This document shows positions 1 to 7,536 of a stretch of DNA of 16,616 nucleotides, piece after piece; within the stretch, counting starts at the first letter, position 1; every line of letters begins with the position of its first letter. The notes under the pieces were generated by a model, which was not told the DNA's origin, did not search any database, and worked only from the letters and a program-made list of their open reading frames with translations. Source of the DNA: MESE01 sp036675035 (lineage in GTDB: Bacteria > Pseudomonadota > Gammaproteobacteria > Burkholderiales > Burkholderiaceae_D); the NCBI GenBank assembly GCA_036675035.1, contig JAKFFO010000014.1:1-16616 (forward strand), given 5' to 3'. Made by a program: the position numbers and the translations under genes.

Positions 1-2
1 AA

Positions 3-917
3 TACGGCGGCGTCGTCCCTGAACTTGCATCGCGCGACCATATCCGCCGGGTGATCCCTTTGCTGGAACAGGTGCTGGCCGAAAGCGGCGTTAGCCGATC
101 CGATATCGATGCAGTCGCCTATACCCAGGGGCCCGGATTGGCCGGCGCGTTGCTGGTCGGCGCATCGGTGGCCTGCGGTCTTGCGCTTGCACTCGACAAA
201 CCGGTGCTCGGCATACACCACCTCGAAGGACACCTTCTGTCACCGCTTTTATCGAGCAATCCACCTGCGTTCCCATTCGTTGCATTGCTGGTGTCGGGCG
301 GCCATACGCAATTGATGCGAGTCGATGGTGTCGGTCAATACTCGTTACTTGGCGAAACCCTGGATGATGCCGCCGGTGAAGCGTTCGACAAATCGGCGCA
401 GCTGTTAGGCCTGGGTTATCCGGGCGGCCCTGCCATTTCGCGCCTGGCTGAGTTCGGCGATCCGGATGTCTATACTTTGCCGCGCCCGATGTTGCATTCC
501 AAAACTCTGGATTTCAGTTTTTCGGGTCTGAAAACGGCTGTACTGACTGTCGTGAAAAATCAGATCACGAATATTTGCGAGCAAGACAAGGCAAATGTGG
601 CGCGCGCCTTTGTCGATGCGATTGTCGATGTACTGACGGCAAAGTGTATCAACGCTTTAAAGCAGACCGGATTGACACGCCTGGTCATTGCGGGAGGGGT
701 TGGCGCCAACCAGCAGTTGCGCGCGGCACTTGATGCGGCGGCACAGAAAAAACGCTTTCAGGTGTTCTATCCGGAGATGGAGTTCTGTACCGATAACGGC
801 GCGATGATCGCATTCGCCGGTGCAATGCGTTTGCAAATTGCACCGGATGCGGCGACAAAAAACTATGGATTCAATGTGCGGCCGCGCTGGCCATTGGATG
901 AACTCCGCACTGTATAA
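3..917 (+). CDS. tsaD: tRNA N6-threonylcarbamoyladenosine transferase TsaD, 5' end missing
   Basis: TsaD is the catalytic subunit of the complex (with TsaB and TsaE) that transfers threonylcarbamoyl from threonylcarbamoyl-AMP to A37 of ANN-decoding tRNAs in the cytoplasm. The frame is open from base 3 and the first visible residues read YGGVVPELASRDHIRR, a conserved TsaD segment, so the true start lies left of the window. The GTG at 51 is internal and should not be used as the start. 304 residues are visible of a family length near 340, so about 40 N-terminal residues are missing. Family landmarks are the metal-binding HHLEGH (H-x3-H), the nucleotide-site VALLVSGGHTQL, the loop GETLDDAAGEAFDK, and the C-terminal FCTDNGAMIAFAG with the metal-binding Asp. 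No clear intrinsic terminator follows. Identification is secure. Confidence 0.97.
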   Translation, partial: YGGVVPELASRDHIRRVIPLLEQVLAESGVSRSDIDAVAYTQGPGLAGALLVGASVACGLALALDKPVLGIHHLEGHLLSPLLSSNPPAFPFVALLVSGGHTQLMRVDGVGQYSLLGETLDDAAGEAFDKSAQLLGLGYPGGPAISRLAEFGDPDVYTLPRPMLHSKTLDFSFSGLKTAVLTVVKNQITNICEQDKANVARAFVDAIVDVLTAKCINALKQTGLTRLVIAGGVGANQQLRAALDAAAQKKRFQVFYPEMEFCTDNGAMIAFAGAMRLQIAPDAATKNYGFNVRPRWPLDELRTV

Positions 918-1412
918 TTTGTCCGCTGCATTCGGTGTGCGCGGCTGATGATGCAAGTATTGCTCTAATCACACAAGGCGCCAGTGAGCTATGCGAATCA
1001 GGTGCTCGATAACGAATGCTGTACCAGAATTAAGCTGTACTTGGCCAACGCCGTTATTTTCTCAAATTCATATAACCAAAAAATAGAAACAATCAAAGTC
1101 GCACATCCGCGTTTCTCGTATTTCCAGCTACAGGCCTAGCTATAATCAGCACCAAACATGAAGAACCCGGCTCCATCCATCGAATGGAAATACCGGTTGC
1201 TGAATATTGATTCATGCAACATTGAAGCAAACAGTTCTTCCGAATCGTGCCAAAAGTAAAATGGTTGGCAGCCTAACAAACGGGCTTGATAGTCCGAAGT
1301 GCATGCAGGTTCGAAAAGTATCCTGGCATCGAACCGGGATTACCCAAGGATTTCGGCGTTACATTCTTAACTGATGCGGACGAGAAGCGTCGGCTATATG
1401 ACTGGAGATTAA
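918..1412. other. gene-poor, AT-rich intergenic gap
   Basis: No convincing protein gene lies between tsaD and the antiporter gene. Base composition looks more AT-rich than the flanking genes, especially about 1020-1260. Only very short open frames occur, such as 1158-1259 (33 codons from ATG), without a Shine-Dalgarno sequence. Visible structure is a TATAAT at 1141, a nested stem-loop at 1164-1198, and a 7-base inverted repeat GGTTCGA/TCGAACC at 1308-1314 and 1329-1335. The gap may hold a small RNA, a long leader, or decayed sequence; nothing seen decides between these. Confidence 0.6.
1141..1198 (+). promoter_or_regulatory. possible promoter -10 box and downstream stem-loop (small RNA candidate)
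   Basis: A perfect TATAAT sits at 1141-1146, but no good -35 box lies 16-18 bases upstream. About 18 bases downstream is a nested hairpin: outer arms AACCCGG (1164-1170) and CCGGTT (1193-1198) with one bulged base, inner arms TCCAT (1176-1180) and ATGGA (1184-1188) with loop CGA. A transcript starting near 1153 would carry this hairpin close to its 5' end. Reading it as a small RNA is inference from these two elements only. Confidence 0.25.
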
Positions 1413-2612
1413 ATGCCCCCACTAGATTTTTTACCTGCATTTCCTGATGCACTCAATGTATTGACAGCAGCGGGATTGATCCTGATTGCCGGAATTCTCG
1501 GAGCCCGGGTGGCTGCACGCTTCTTCCCCGTGCCGGCCATTACCGGTTATGTCCTGACCGGACTGCTGATCGGTCCGGCCGCACTCAACCTGGTCGATAT
1601 CACTGTTTTGAACAAACTCGGCTTGCTGGTCGATCTCGCACTCGGCTTGATATTGTTCGAACTGGGGCGGCGCGTCGATTATCAGTGGCTGCTGCGGGAA
1701 AAAAAATTACTGGTGACCGGCATCGTCATCAGCGTCTGCACGTTTGGCGCGCTGTACTGGATGTTGAAGATGTTTGGTTTCAGCACCCTGATCGCCAGCA
1801 TGGCTGCAGCGATCGGCATGGCGACTTCTCCTGCTGTCACCTTGAATGTGGTACGCGAAGTCAAAGCCGAAGGCCAGCTTAGCGAACGCATGCTGAATAT
1901 CGTGGTGATCGGCAATGCAATGGCTTTTATCGGTTTCTCAATGGGCCTGTCGGTACTGCATCTTGAGTACCAGGCCGGCTGGCGCAGCTACGTCGTGCAT
2001 CCGCTCTATCTGTTTTTCGGATCCGTGCTGCTCGGCTGGGTGGCAAGCAGAATCCTGATCTGGCTCGGCCGCTGGCTTGGCCGCGACGGACAGGCGCATC
2101 TGATTCTGATGCTGGCGTTGATTGCAGCGACCGTCGGCATGGCGGTTATGTTCAAGCTGTCGGCGCTGATCGCGCTGCTGGCCTTCGGCATTGCGAGCCG
2201 CAGCCATGGTCCCCGTCGCACCGTGATCGAACCGGATTTCAGCCAGTTCACCACCGTGCTCTACGTACTGCTATTCGTGTATGCAGGCGCGAAGCTTGAC
2301 TTGTCCCATTTGCAGGAACTGGCGCCGGTTGTACTGGCATACATCGCGCTGCGACTCGGCGTCACGATGCTATTGACCACCGGTCTGGCACCGGCCAACG
2401 GCATCTCGATTCGCAAGGGTGTGCTGCTCGGCGTCGGATTGACCCCGTTGTCCGGGTTCAAAATCGTGCTGGTGCATCATGCAGCCGGTTTCTATCCGCA
2501 GTTCGGCGTCGAATTGACGACGCTGATGGTATCGATACTGGTTATTCTGGAAATCATCGGGCCGATCTGTACCCGCTACGCGCTGATTGCTTCAGGCGAA
2601 GCAAAGACTTAA
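1413..2612 (+). CDS. CPA2-type cation:proton antiporter-like membrane protein, no RCK domain
   Basis: This 399-residue, very hydrophobic protein has roughly 11-13 membrane spans and resembles the membrane domain of Kef/NapA-type (CPA2) monovalent cation:proton antiporters. Residues 40-55 (VPAITGYVLTGLLIGP) match the family's first conserved segment, and residues 137-150 (ATSPAVTLNVVREV) match the unwound helix-4 region. The protein ends after the transport domain, so the C-terminal TrkA-N/RCK domain of KefB/KefC is absent. The position of the family's QD/DD motif appears to read GN (residues 167-168), so the usual ion-binding Asp may be missing (judged by eye). The ATG at 1413 follows GGAG at 1401-1404 with good spacing. 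The ybdK-like gene begins 15 bases after the stop, which suggests one operon. Substrate is unknown; family call is fairly sure, antiport activity is not. Confidence 0.85.
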   Translation: MPPLDFLPAFPDALNVLTAAGLILIAGILGARVAARFFPVPAITGYVLTGLLIGPAALNLVDITVLNKLGLLVDLALGLILFELGRRVDYQWLLREKKLLVTGIVISVCTFGALYWMLKMFGFSTLIASMAAAIGMATSPAVTLNVVREVKAEGQLSERMLNIVVIGNAMAFIGFSMGLSVLHLEYQAGWRSYVVHPLYLFFGSVLLGWVASRILIWLGRWLGRDGQAHLILMLALIAATVGMAVMFKLSALIALLAFGIASRSHGPRRTVIEPDFSQFTTVLYVLLFVYAGAKLDLSHLQELAPVVLAYIALRLGVTMLLTTGLAPANGISIRKGVLLGVGLTPLSGFKIVLVHHAAGFYPQFGVELTTLMVSILVILEIIGPICTRYALIASGEAKT

Positions 2613-2627
2613 CAACGAGAAACCATC

Positions 2628-3743
2628 ATGCTCGAATTTACATCATCGACTCCCCTGACTATGGGTGTGGAGCTGGAGCTTCAAATCGTCAATCGGCGCG
2701 ACTATAACCTGACGCGCGGATCTAGCGATTTGCTGGTCTTGCTGGACAAGCAAAAGCACGGTTACGACATCAAGCCGGAAATCACGGAAAGCATGATCGA
2801 GATCGCAACCTCGGTCCATACCAAACACGAGGAGATGCTGACCGAGCTGATTGCCATGCGCAAACTTCTGGTAGCGGCAGCAGACAAACTCAATCTCGGC
2901 CTTGCCGGCGGCGGCGCCCATCCGTTCCAGCATTGGGAAGATCAGCGCATTTTCCCGACCGAACGCTACCGCCTGGTTTCCGAGCTCTACGGCTATCTGG
3001 CAAAGCAGTTTACCGTCTACGGGCAACATATCCATATCGGCTGCGCCAACGGCGACGAAGCAGTGCGGCTGTCGCATTTGCTGGCTCGCTACATACCGCA
3101 TTTCATTGCGATGTCGGCATCTTCGCCGTTTTACCAAGGAGTCGATACGACATTTCAGTCGTCGCGACTGACTTCGATCAATGCCTTCCCCTTGTCCGGC
3201 TATATGCCGTTCGTCGCAGACTGGGATGGATTCAACACCTATTTTGAAAAGATGGCACGGCTTGGAATCGTCGCCAGCATGAAGGATTTTTACTGGGATA
3301 TCCGACCCAAGCCGGAATACGGCACGGTTGAGATTCGGGTTTGCGATACGCCGTTGACGATCGACCACGCGGTCGCGCTCGGCGCCTATGCACAAACACT
3401 CAGCAAATATTTCTTTGACAATCGTACGTTGACACCGTCGCAGGATACCTACCTGACCTATTCGTACAACCGGTTCCAGGCATGCCGCTTCGGCCTGGCC
3501 GGCATACTGATCAACCCGATCAACGGCCAGCAGCCAACTATCCGGGAAGATATTCTGCAGACATTCGACCTGCTTGCAGACACGGCCCAGGACCTCGGCA
3601 CGACCGCGGCAATTACGCTGCTGCGCAAGCGGGTTCTTGCGAACCAGGCCGACGCGGGCTGGCTGCGCGCCCGATATCAGGAGAGCGGCTCGTTAAGCGA
3701 TGTGGTGCGCCAGCAAAGTGAAATGTGGATGGTGCGTCAGTAA
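2628..3743 (+). CDS. ybdK: YbdK-type carboxylate-amine ligase (glutamate-cysteine ligase 2 family)
   Basis: This 371-residue protein belongs to the GCS2 family, ATP-grasp-like enzymes that form gamma-glutamyl amide bonds. E. coli YbdK (372 residues) shows only weak glutamate-cysteine ligase activity in vitro and its true substrate is not settled. Landmarks are the N-terminal MGVELELQIV (two Glu, metal/substrate binding), GLAGGGAHPF, the His-rich YGQHIHIGCAN, RLTSINAFPLSGYMPF, and EIRVCDTPLT. Length and motif order match the family. The gene starts 15 bases after the antiporter-like gene and probably shares its transcript; GAGAAACC upstream of the ATG gives a modest ribosome site. The pairing hints at a role linked to ion balance or thiols, which is inference. 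No terminator is evident in the 128-base convergent gap to plsY (3744-3871), only a 7-base inverted repeat GTAGCGG/CCGCTAC with a long loop. Confidence 0.92.
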   Translation: MLEFTSSTPLTMGVELELQIVNRRDYNLTRGSSDLLVLLDKQKHGYDIKPEITESMIEIATSVHTKHEEMLTELIAMRKLLVAAADKLNLGLAGGGAHPFQHWEDQRIFPTERYRLVSELYGYLAKQFTVYGQHIHIGCANGDEAVRLSHLLARYIPHFIAMSASSPFYQGVDTTFQSSRLTSINAFPLSGYMPFVADWDGFNTYFEKMARLGIVASMKDFYWDIRPKPEYGTVEIRVCDTPLTIDHAVALGAYAQTLSKYFFDNRTLTPSQDTYLTYSYNRFQACRFGLAGILINPINGQQPTIREDILQTFDLLADTAQDLGTTAAITLLRKRVLANQADAGWLRARYQESGSLSDVVRQQSEMWMVRQ

Positions 3744-3871
3744 GGGCACAGGCAGAAATAAGCTGGTATTTTGGCGGCCGTAGCGGAAACCGATGCAAGG
3801 CTCCCGATGCGCCGCAGTGCACCCGCTACCGGATGCAAAAGTGCGAAGTTATTATTGCGCGAACCCTAAAG

Positions 3872-4483
3872 CTACTTTGCTTTTTTCCCGGCGCCGATCC
3901 GGCTTTCCTTCCCTGCCAGGAGCTTCCCGATATTGACGCGATGGCGATAGAGCAGGAGACAGCTCATTACAGTTACCGCCAGCAGCGTCACGTCGATACC
4001 GAACAGCAGCACATAATAAAAGGGCGCAAACAGGCTCGCGATCAGGGCCGCCAGCGAAGAATAGCGAAATGCATATGCGACGATCAGCCAGGTCGCCAGA
4101 GTCGCTATTCCGAGCCAGATATTCAAACCCAGCAAAACGCCTAACGCCGTCGCAACCCCCTTGCCGCCGGCGAATTTGAAGAATACCGGCCACAGATGGC
4201 CCAGAAACACCGCGATTGCGACCAGCGCGAGGCCGGTATCTCCAACGCCGAACTGGGGCCCATACTTCTGAGTCAGCCATACTGCGAGCCAGCCCTTGAC
4301 GCAATCGCCGGCCAAGGTGGCGATCGCGGCCTTTTTATTACCGCTGCGCAGCACGTTGGTCGCGCCCGGGTTTTTCGAACCATAGGTGCGCGGGTCGGCG
4401 AGACCGGAAAATCTGCTCACCACGACGGCGAATGAAATCGAACCGATCAAATATGCAGCGACCACAAACAAGAATGTATTCAT
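3872..4483 (-). CDS. plsY: acyl-phosphate:glycerol-3-phosphate acyltransferase PlsY
   Basis: PlsY is an inner-membrane enzyme that moves an acyl group from acyl-phosphate (made by PlsX) to glycerol-3-phosphate, the first step of phospholipid synthesis. The 203-residue protein is of normal length with about five to seven membrane spans and shows all three family motifs: GSKNPGATN (35-43), GGKGVAT (106-112) and RHRVNIGKLLAGKE (180-193). The first span lies at the extreme N terminus (MNTFLFVVAAYLIGSISFAV). The ATG at 4483 is preceded by AGGGA, supporting this start. It lies 93 bases downstream of ybaK on the same strand and may be co-transcribed. A lysine-rich tail (AGKKAK) ends the protein. Identification is secure. 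Confidence 0.97.
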   Translation of the reverse strand: MNTFLFVVAAYLIGSISFAVVVSRFSGLADPRTYGSKNPGATNVLRSGNKKAAIATLAGDCVKGWLAVWLTQKYGPQFGVGDTGLALVAIAVFLGHLWPVFFKFAGGKGVATALGVLLGLNIWLGIATLATWLIVAYAFRYSSLAALIASLFAPFYYVLLFGIDVTLLAVTVMSCLLLYRHRVNIGKLLAGKESRIGAGKKAK

Positions 4484-4576
4484 GCTTTCCCTTTAATTTC
4501 CGCCACGGTCATTGCCATCACAATCGCCTCTGCAATGCGTTCCCTGCGGTTGCCACCTCAATGCCATTGCAATAAT

Positions 4577-5074
4577 TTATTTTTTGTCTTCGATCGCGCA
4601 GTCGACTGGCTTGGCTGAAAGCGCGTCGATCAGGACTCCGGGAGCGACTCCGATCAGATATCCTCGCCGGCCGCCATTAATATAAATCCTGTCGAGCGCA
4701 AGGATACTCCGCTCGATATAAACCGGCATCGCTTTTTTTGTGCCGAACGGTGAAGTGCCGCCAACCAGATATCCGGAATGCCGGTTCGCGACTTCCGGCT
4801 TGCACGGTTCCACCGACTTGCATCCGATTTGCCGCGCAAGATTTTTAGTCGATACCTTGCGGTCGCCATGCATCAGGACAATCATCGGCTTGGCCGCATC
4901 GTCCTGCATGACCAGGGTTTTGACGACCGCATGTTCGTCGACCCCCAGTTCGCGCGCCGACACCGCCGTGCCTCCATGCTCTTCATAGTCGTAGGGATGT
5001 TCCGAAAAAACGATCCCTTGTCGACGTAAAAACTGAGTAGCTGGCGTTTCCGAAAAATGCTCTTTTTTTGCCAT
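4577..5074 (-). CDS. ybaK: Cys-tRNA(Pro)/Cys-tRNA(Cys) deacylase, YbaK/EbsC type
   Basis: YbaK is a free-standing trans-editing protein that removes cysteine from mischarged tRNA(Pro), working with prolyl-tRNA synthetase. The protein is 165 residues when started at MAKKEHFSETPATQFLRR. The frame is open 32 codons further upstream, but that extension runs into the divergent gene and does not look like the family, so the ATG at 5074 is preferred. Features include the invariant lysine in VVKTLVM (K52), the segment VGGTSPFGTKK (104-114) and NGGRRGYLIGVAP (133-145), which define the YbaK group within the INS-type editing superfamily. plsY lies downstream on the same strand. The upstream gap of 37 bases is shared with the divergent phosphatase-fold gene and contains a perfect palindrome. 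No strong ribosome site is seen. Confidence 0.94.
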   Translation of the reverse strand: MAKKEHFSETPATQFLRRQGIVFSEHPYDYEEHGGTAVSARELGVDEHAVVKTLVMQDDAAKPMIVLMHGDRKVSTKNLARQIGCKSVEPCKPEVANRHSGYLVGGTSPFGTKKAMPVYIERSILALDRIYINGGRRGYLIGVAPGVLIDALSAKPVDCAIEDKK

Positions 5075-5096
5075 GCGTGATACGCTAACTTCAAAA

Positions 5097-5111
5097 AATA
5101 TGGGCCATATT
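5097..5111. promoter_or_regulatory. 15-bp perfect palindrome in divergent promoter gap
   Basis: Arms AATATGG and CCATATT flank a single central G (5104). The element lies in the 37-base gap between the divergent ybaK and phosphatase-fold genes and abuts the ATG at 5112. It contains an in-frame ATG at 5100, the alternative start of the rightward gene. Dyad symmetry and position fit an operator for both genes; the binding protein is unknown. Confidence 0.45.
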
Positions 5112-6113
5112 ATGCAGCAGGAATTCCGATTCGCAACTTTCAATGTATGCAATCTTGCATTGCCCGGCACGCGCTTCTATGACGGTATCGAACCGTACAC
5201 GCCTGCGGAATACGAAGCAAAGATATCGTGGATTGCGCAACAGATCGATATTCTCGACGCGGACGCGATCGGGTTCCAGGAAATATTTTCGCAGGCGGCG
5301 CTGAAAGACGTGTTGGCGAGAACACGGAATTACAGACAAGCGCATCATGCCGGCTTTGATCCCGACCCGCAGGCCGATCGCTATACACCGAGCGTAGCGT
5401 TGGTATCGCGCTTGCCGATCGTGGGGAAGATTGAATGCTATACCGACTTGCCGCATCAACTGGCGGCTACGTTACCGGGCATGGCCGGTCCGGTGAATCG
5501 ATTCACGCGTCCGGTGCTTCATGCGCGAGTGCAGTTATCAGATGGGCTCGCCGCGAATATTTTCGTGGTTCACCTGAAGTCGAAGCGCCCGGACTACGGA
5601 AACGAACAAAGCGCGGCCGACCCATTGCAAGCAGATATGGCAGTGCTGCGCTCATTGATACGGCGCGGTGCCGAAGCGCTCGGCTTGCGTTATCTGTTGG
5701 CCGATCAATTGCGGGAGGACCGCCTGCCGCTGATCGTGATGGGTGATTTTAATGATGTGGCTGAGTCGGTTACAACGCAAATCGTGATGGGTACGCAAGG
5801 CCCCGCCGAAAACGAATTTGACGACCGGTTATTCGACAGTTATCGCCTCCAGCCGCACGCCGATCCATTACAGCGTGCCGACTATACTCATGTACATGAA
5901 GGCAGTGACGAGACGATCGACCACATCCTGGTCTCCGAAGCGTTCAATCCGGCTTCGCAATCTGCGGTCGGTGAAGTTCTGAATGTCGGATATATGAATC
6001 AGCATCTGGCCTCGGAACAGACCGAAGCGTCGGACCACGGCATCGTGCTGGCCCGGATAAGGATATTCGAAGCCGCAAGCAAACAAGCGGCCGCTCCGAT
6101 GAATATCGGTTAA
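5112..6113 (+). CDS. endonuclease/exonuclease/phosphatase (EEP) fold protein
   Basis: This 333-residue protein has the DNase I/sphingomyelinase-like EEP fold, metal-dependent phosphodiesterases acting on nucleic acids, lipids or small phosphates. Visible landmarks (numbered from the ATG at 5112) are RFATFNVCNL (Asn11), the metal-binding Glu57 in IGFQEIF, His154 in VVHLKSKRP, Asp212 and Asn214 in VMGDFND, and Asp308-His309 in EASDHGIVL. All catalytic positions of the fold are therefore present. No signal peptide or membrane span is seen, so a cytoplasmic protein is likely. ATGs at 5073 and 5100 are in frame upstream; 5073 lies opposite the ybaK start and 5100 lies inside the palindrome, so 5112 is chosen, though no good Shine-Dalgarno supports any of the three. 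Substrate cannot be read from sequence. The 3' end overlaps the convergent small gene by four bases. Confidence 0.88.
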   Translation: MQQEFRFATFNVCNLALPGTRFYDGIEPYTPAEYEAKISWIAQQIDILDADAIGFQEIFSQAALKDVLARTRNYRQAHHAGFDPDPQADRYTPSVALVSRLPIVGKIECYTDLPHQLAATLPGMAGPVNRFTRPVLHARVQLSDGLAANIFVVHLKSKRPDYGNEQSAADPLQADMAVLRSLIRRGAEALGLRYLLADQLREDRLPLIVMGDFNDVAESVTTQIVMGTQGPAENEFDDRLFDSYRLQPHADPLQRADYTHVHEGSDETIDHILVSEAFNPASQSAVGEVLNVGYMNQHLASEQTEASDHGIVLARIRIFEAASKQAAAPMNIG

Positions 6114-6298
6114 GGTGCAGGCTCTATCGGATTCGGCGGGGCATTCGTCTCTGCATCTTCTGCTTCGGAAACCGGCTGATCGGCGCCCTCTTCGCGCTCG
6201 CTGCCCCGTTCCTGCTTGCGCTTCAGCTTTTCTTCTTTCTTCTTTTTCTTTTCAAGCTCTTTCTGACGCTTTTCGTATTGAAAATTAGGTTTTGCCAA
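6110..6298 (-). CDS. small lysine-rich coiled-coil protein of unknown function
   Basis: This 62-residue protein begins MAKPNFQYEKRQKELEKKKK. Residues 9-33 are almost entirely Lys, Glu, Arg and Gln and should form a charged helix or coiled coil; the remaining tail is acidic and then proline-rich (NAPPNPIEPAP), probably disordered. I recall similar short proteins being common in Burkholderiales without an assigned role; that is from memory, not a search. Translation would start at TTG (6298), preceded by GAAGGA eight bases upstream, which makes the rare start credible. The Shine-Dalgarno lies within a 15-base palindrome. The stop codon overlaps the stop of the convergent EEP gene. Strong charge segregation and a proper ribosome site argue for a real gene. 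Confidence 0.72.
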   Translation of the reverse strand: MAKPNFQYEKRQKELEKKKKKEEKLKRKQERGSEREEGADQPVSEAEDAETNAPPNPIEPAP

Positions 6299-6300
6299 GT

Positions 6301-6315
6301 TGTGAATCCTTCACA
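6301..6315 (-). promoter_or_regulatory. hairpin over the ribosome binding site of the lysine-rich protein gene
   Basis: TGTGAA (6301-6306) and TTCACA (6310-6315) form six base pairs around a three-base loop. In the minus-strand mRNA the loop and one arm contain the GAAGGA Shine-Dalgarno for the TTG start at 6298. This could lower or regulate translation; a chance palindrome is also possible. Confidence 0.35.
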
Positions 6316-6651
6316 TAAACATTCTGGTTCTTAAACTGATCCGAATTGCCTTCGCCCATTAATGTCTGGACTTGCCGGCATTTAGATGCAGGATACAGGA
6401 AAATCATGCAAAACCGAGCGAAATAATTTCAGTTTCATTCATACCAAGCCAGCTTCTTCCATCAAGCTCGGAGCATAGAACAGACGAGTTTTCCGGATCG
6501 CAAATTCATTTAAAACACCGCCGAGCCGAGCGCGACAGGTCTAAAAATTCGCATGGGCACCCGCTCTTGATCCGTTTTGCATTCGACCCCGCGCTCATTG
6601 CATCAATTTAATTCAACCACTCGTCGACCGGGAAATTAGCGTGCGGCTGCA
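6316..6651. other. gene-free, AT-rich gap
   Basis: About 335 bases between the small lysine-rich gene and rsuA. The region is AT-rich relative to its neighbours. One open frame (6372-6611, plus) has no ribosome site, no recognisable motif and low-complexity composition, and I do not call it. The promoter of the leftward small gene should lie at the left edge, and the 3' end of rsuA transcripts at the right edge. I see no intrinsic terminator or RNA gene. Confidence 0.55.
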
Positions 6652-7368
6652 TTAATCGGGCACTAACAGTGCCAACTCCTCATTGTCCAGGTAGCACCAC
6701 TCTCCTTCATCCAGCTCCAGTGCATCAAGCTTCAATCCGCCGATTGCCGTGCGGCGCAATGCAGTGCAATGATTTCCTGCTGCCGCAAGCATGCGCTTCA
6801 CCTGGTGATACTTGCCTTGCTCCAGTACGATCTCAAGATGATGCGAATCAATGATGCTGCAGCGTTGGGCCGCCAATGGTGTCGGCTCGTCATGCAATTT
6901 CACACCGCTCAGCAGTTGACCGACTAGTGCCGGCGTCAAGGGATCATGCGTGGTTGCCACATACACTTTCGGTATATGCCGCTTGGGCGAGGATTGGGCA
7001 TGGATGAATGCGCCGTCGTCCGACATCAATAACAAGCCTGTAGTGTCGTGATCGAGTCGCCCTACCGGCTGCACGTCCCGCCAGGTGAACTGCTCCGGCA
7101 GGATCGTCAGTACACCGGGATGATGGCTGGGCTTGCGCGAGCATTCGAAATTGGCCGGCTTGTTCAGTGCAATGTACACATGCTCACGGTAGACCCATTC
7201 TTCGTCGAACAATGTGAATACAAGTCCGTTTGTGTCCAGCGTTGCACGATAGTCGGTGACGGTCGCACCCTCTATCGTGACTTCGCCGTCGGCGATCAGT
7301 TCGCGGCACCACTTCCGGGTACCGAAACCTTGTGATTGCAGGATACGATCCAGTGTCAATTTGCTCAT
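6652..7368 (-). CDS. rsuA: ribosomal small-subunit pseudouridine synthase, RsuA type
   Basis: RsuA converts U516 of 16S rRNA (E. coli numbering) to pseudouridine during 30S assembly. The 238-residue protein has an N-terminal S4 RNA-binding domain (about 1-50: LDRILQSQGFGTRKWCRELI) followed by the catalytic domain. The catalytic Asp is D106 in PVGRLDHDTTGLLLMSDDG, followed by the conserved KVYVA segment and QGKYHQVKRMLAAAGNHC (184-201), which typify the RsuA/RluB/RluE/RluF family. Length and the short, tail-free C terminus fit RsuA better than RluB, which usually carries a long extension; RluE cannot be fully excluded, although it usually lacks the S4 domain. It is transcribed alone, divergent from the 94-residue membrane protein gene. 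Confidence 0.9.
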   Translation of the reverse strand: MSKLTLDRILQSQGFGTRKWCRELIADGEVTIEGATVTDYRATLDTNGLVFTLFDEEWVYREHVYIALNKPANFECSRKPSHHPGVLTILPEQFTWRDVQPVGRLDHDTTGLLLMSDDGAFIHAQSSPKRHIPKVYVATTHDPLTPALVGQLLSGVKLHDEPTPLAAQRCSIIDSHHLEIVLEQGKYHQVKRMLAAAGNHCTALRRTAIGGLKLDALELDEGEWCYLDNEELALLVPD

Positions 7369-7536
7369 GGCGGCACTGTATCAGAACCGGCCGGCGAGCC
7401 GCCAGCAAATAACCCGGGTCGCTGCATCATCCGCACCGACGCGGAATCGAAATTTGCATAAGGTCAAGCCGCGCGCATGCAGGGTGACCTATTCGCCACA
7501 AAGACTGCTGATTATGGAATTTATTAAGCATCAGAA

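Noticed and set aside
51..917. tsaD starting at GTG 51
   Set aside because: The frame is open to the window edge and the upstream residues are conserved TsaD sequence, so the gene is cut by the window rather than short.
911..918. TATAAT overlapping the tsaD stop codon as a promoter
   Set aside because: No -35 box at acceptable spacing (TTGGAT is only 13 bases away), so the match is probably incidental.
1308..1335. GGTTCGA...TCGAACC resembling a tRNA T-arm
   Set aside because: The loop is 14 bases rather than 7 and there are no matching acceptor, D or anticodon arms, so this is not a tRNA.
2643..3395. 250-codon open frame on the minus strand
   Set aside because: It is the antisense shadow of the YbdK-type ligase; no motif or ribosome site.
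6372..6611. 79-codon open frame in the gap before rsuA
   Set aside because: No ribosome site, no recognisable domain and composition like translated non-coding DNA.
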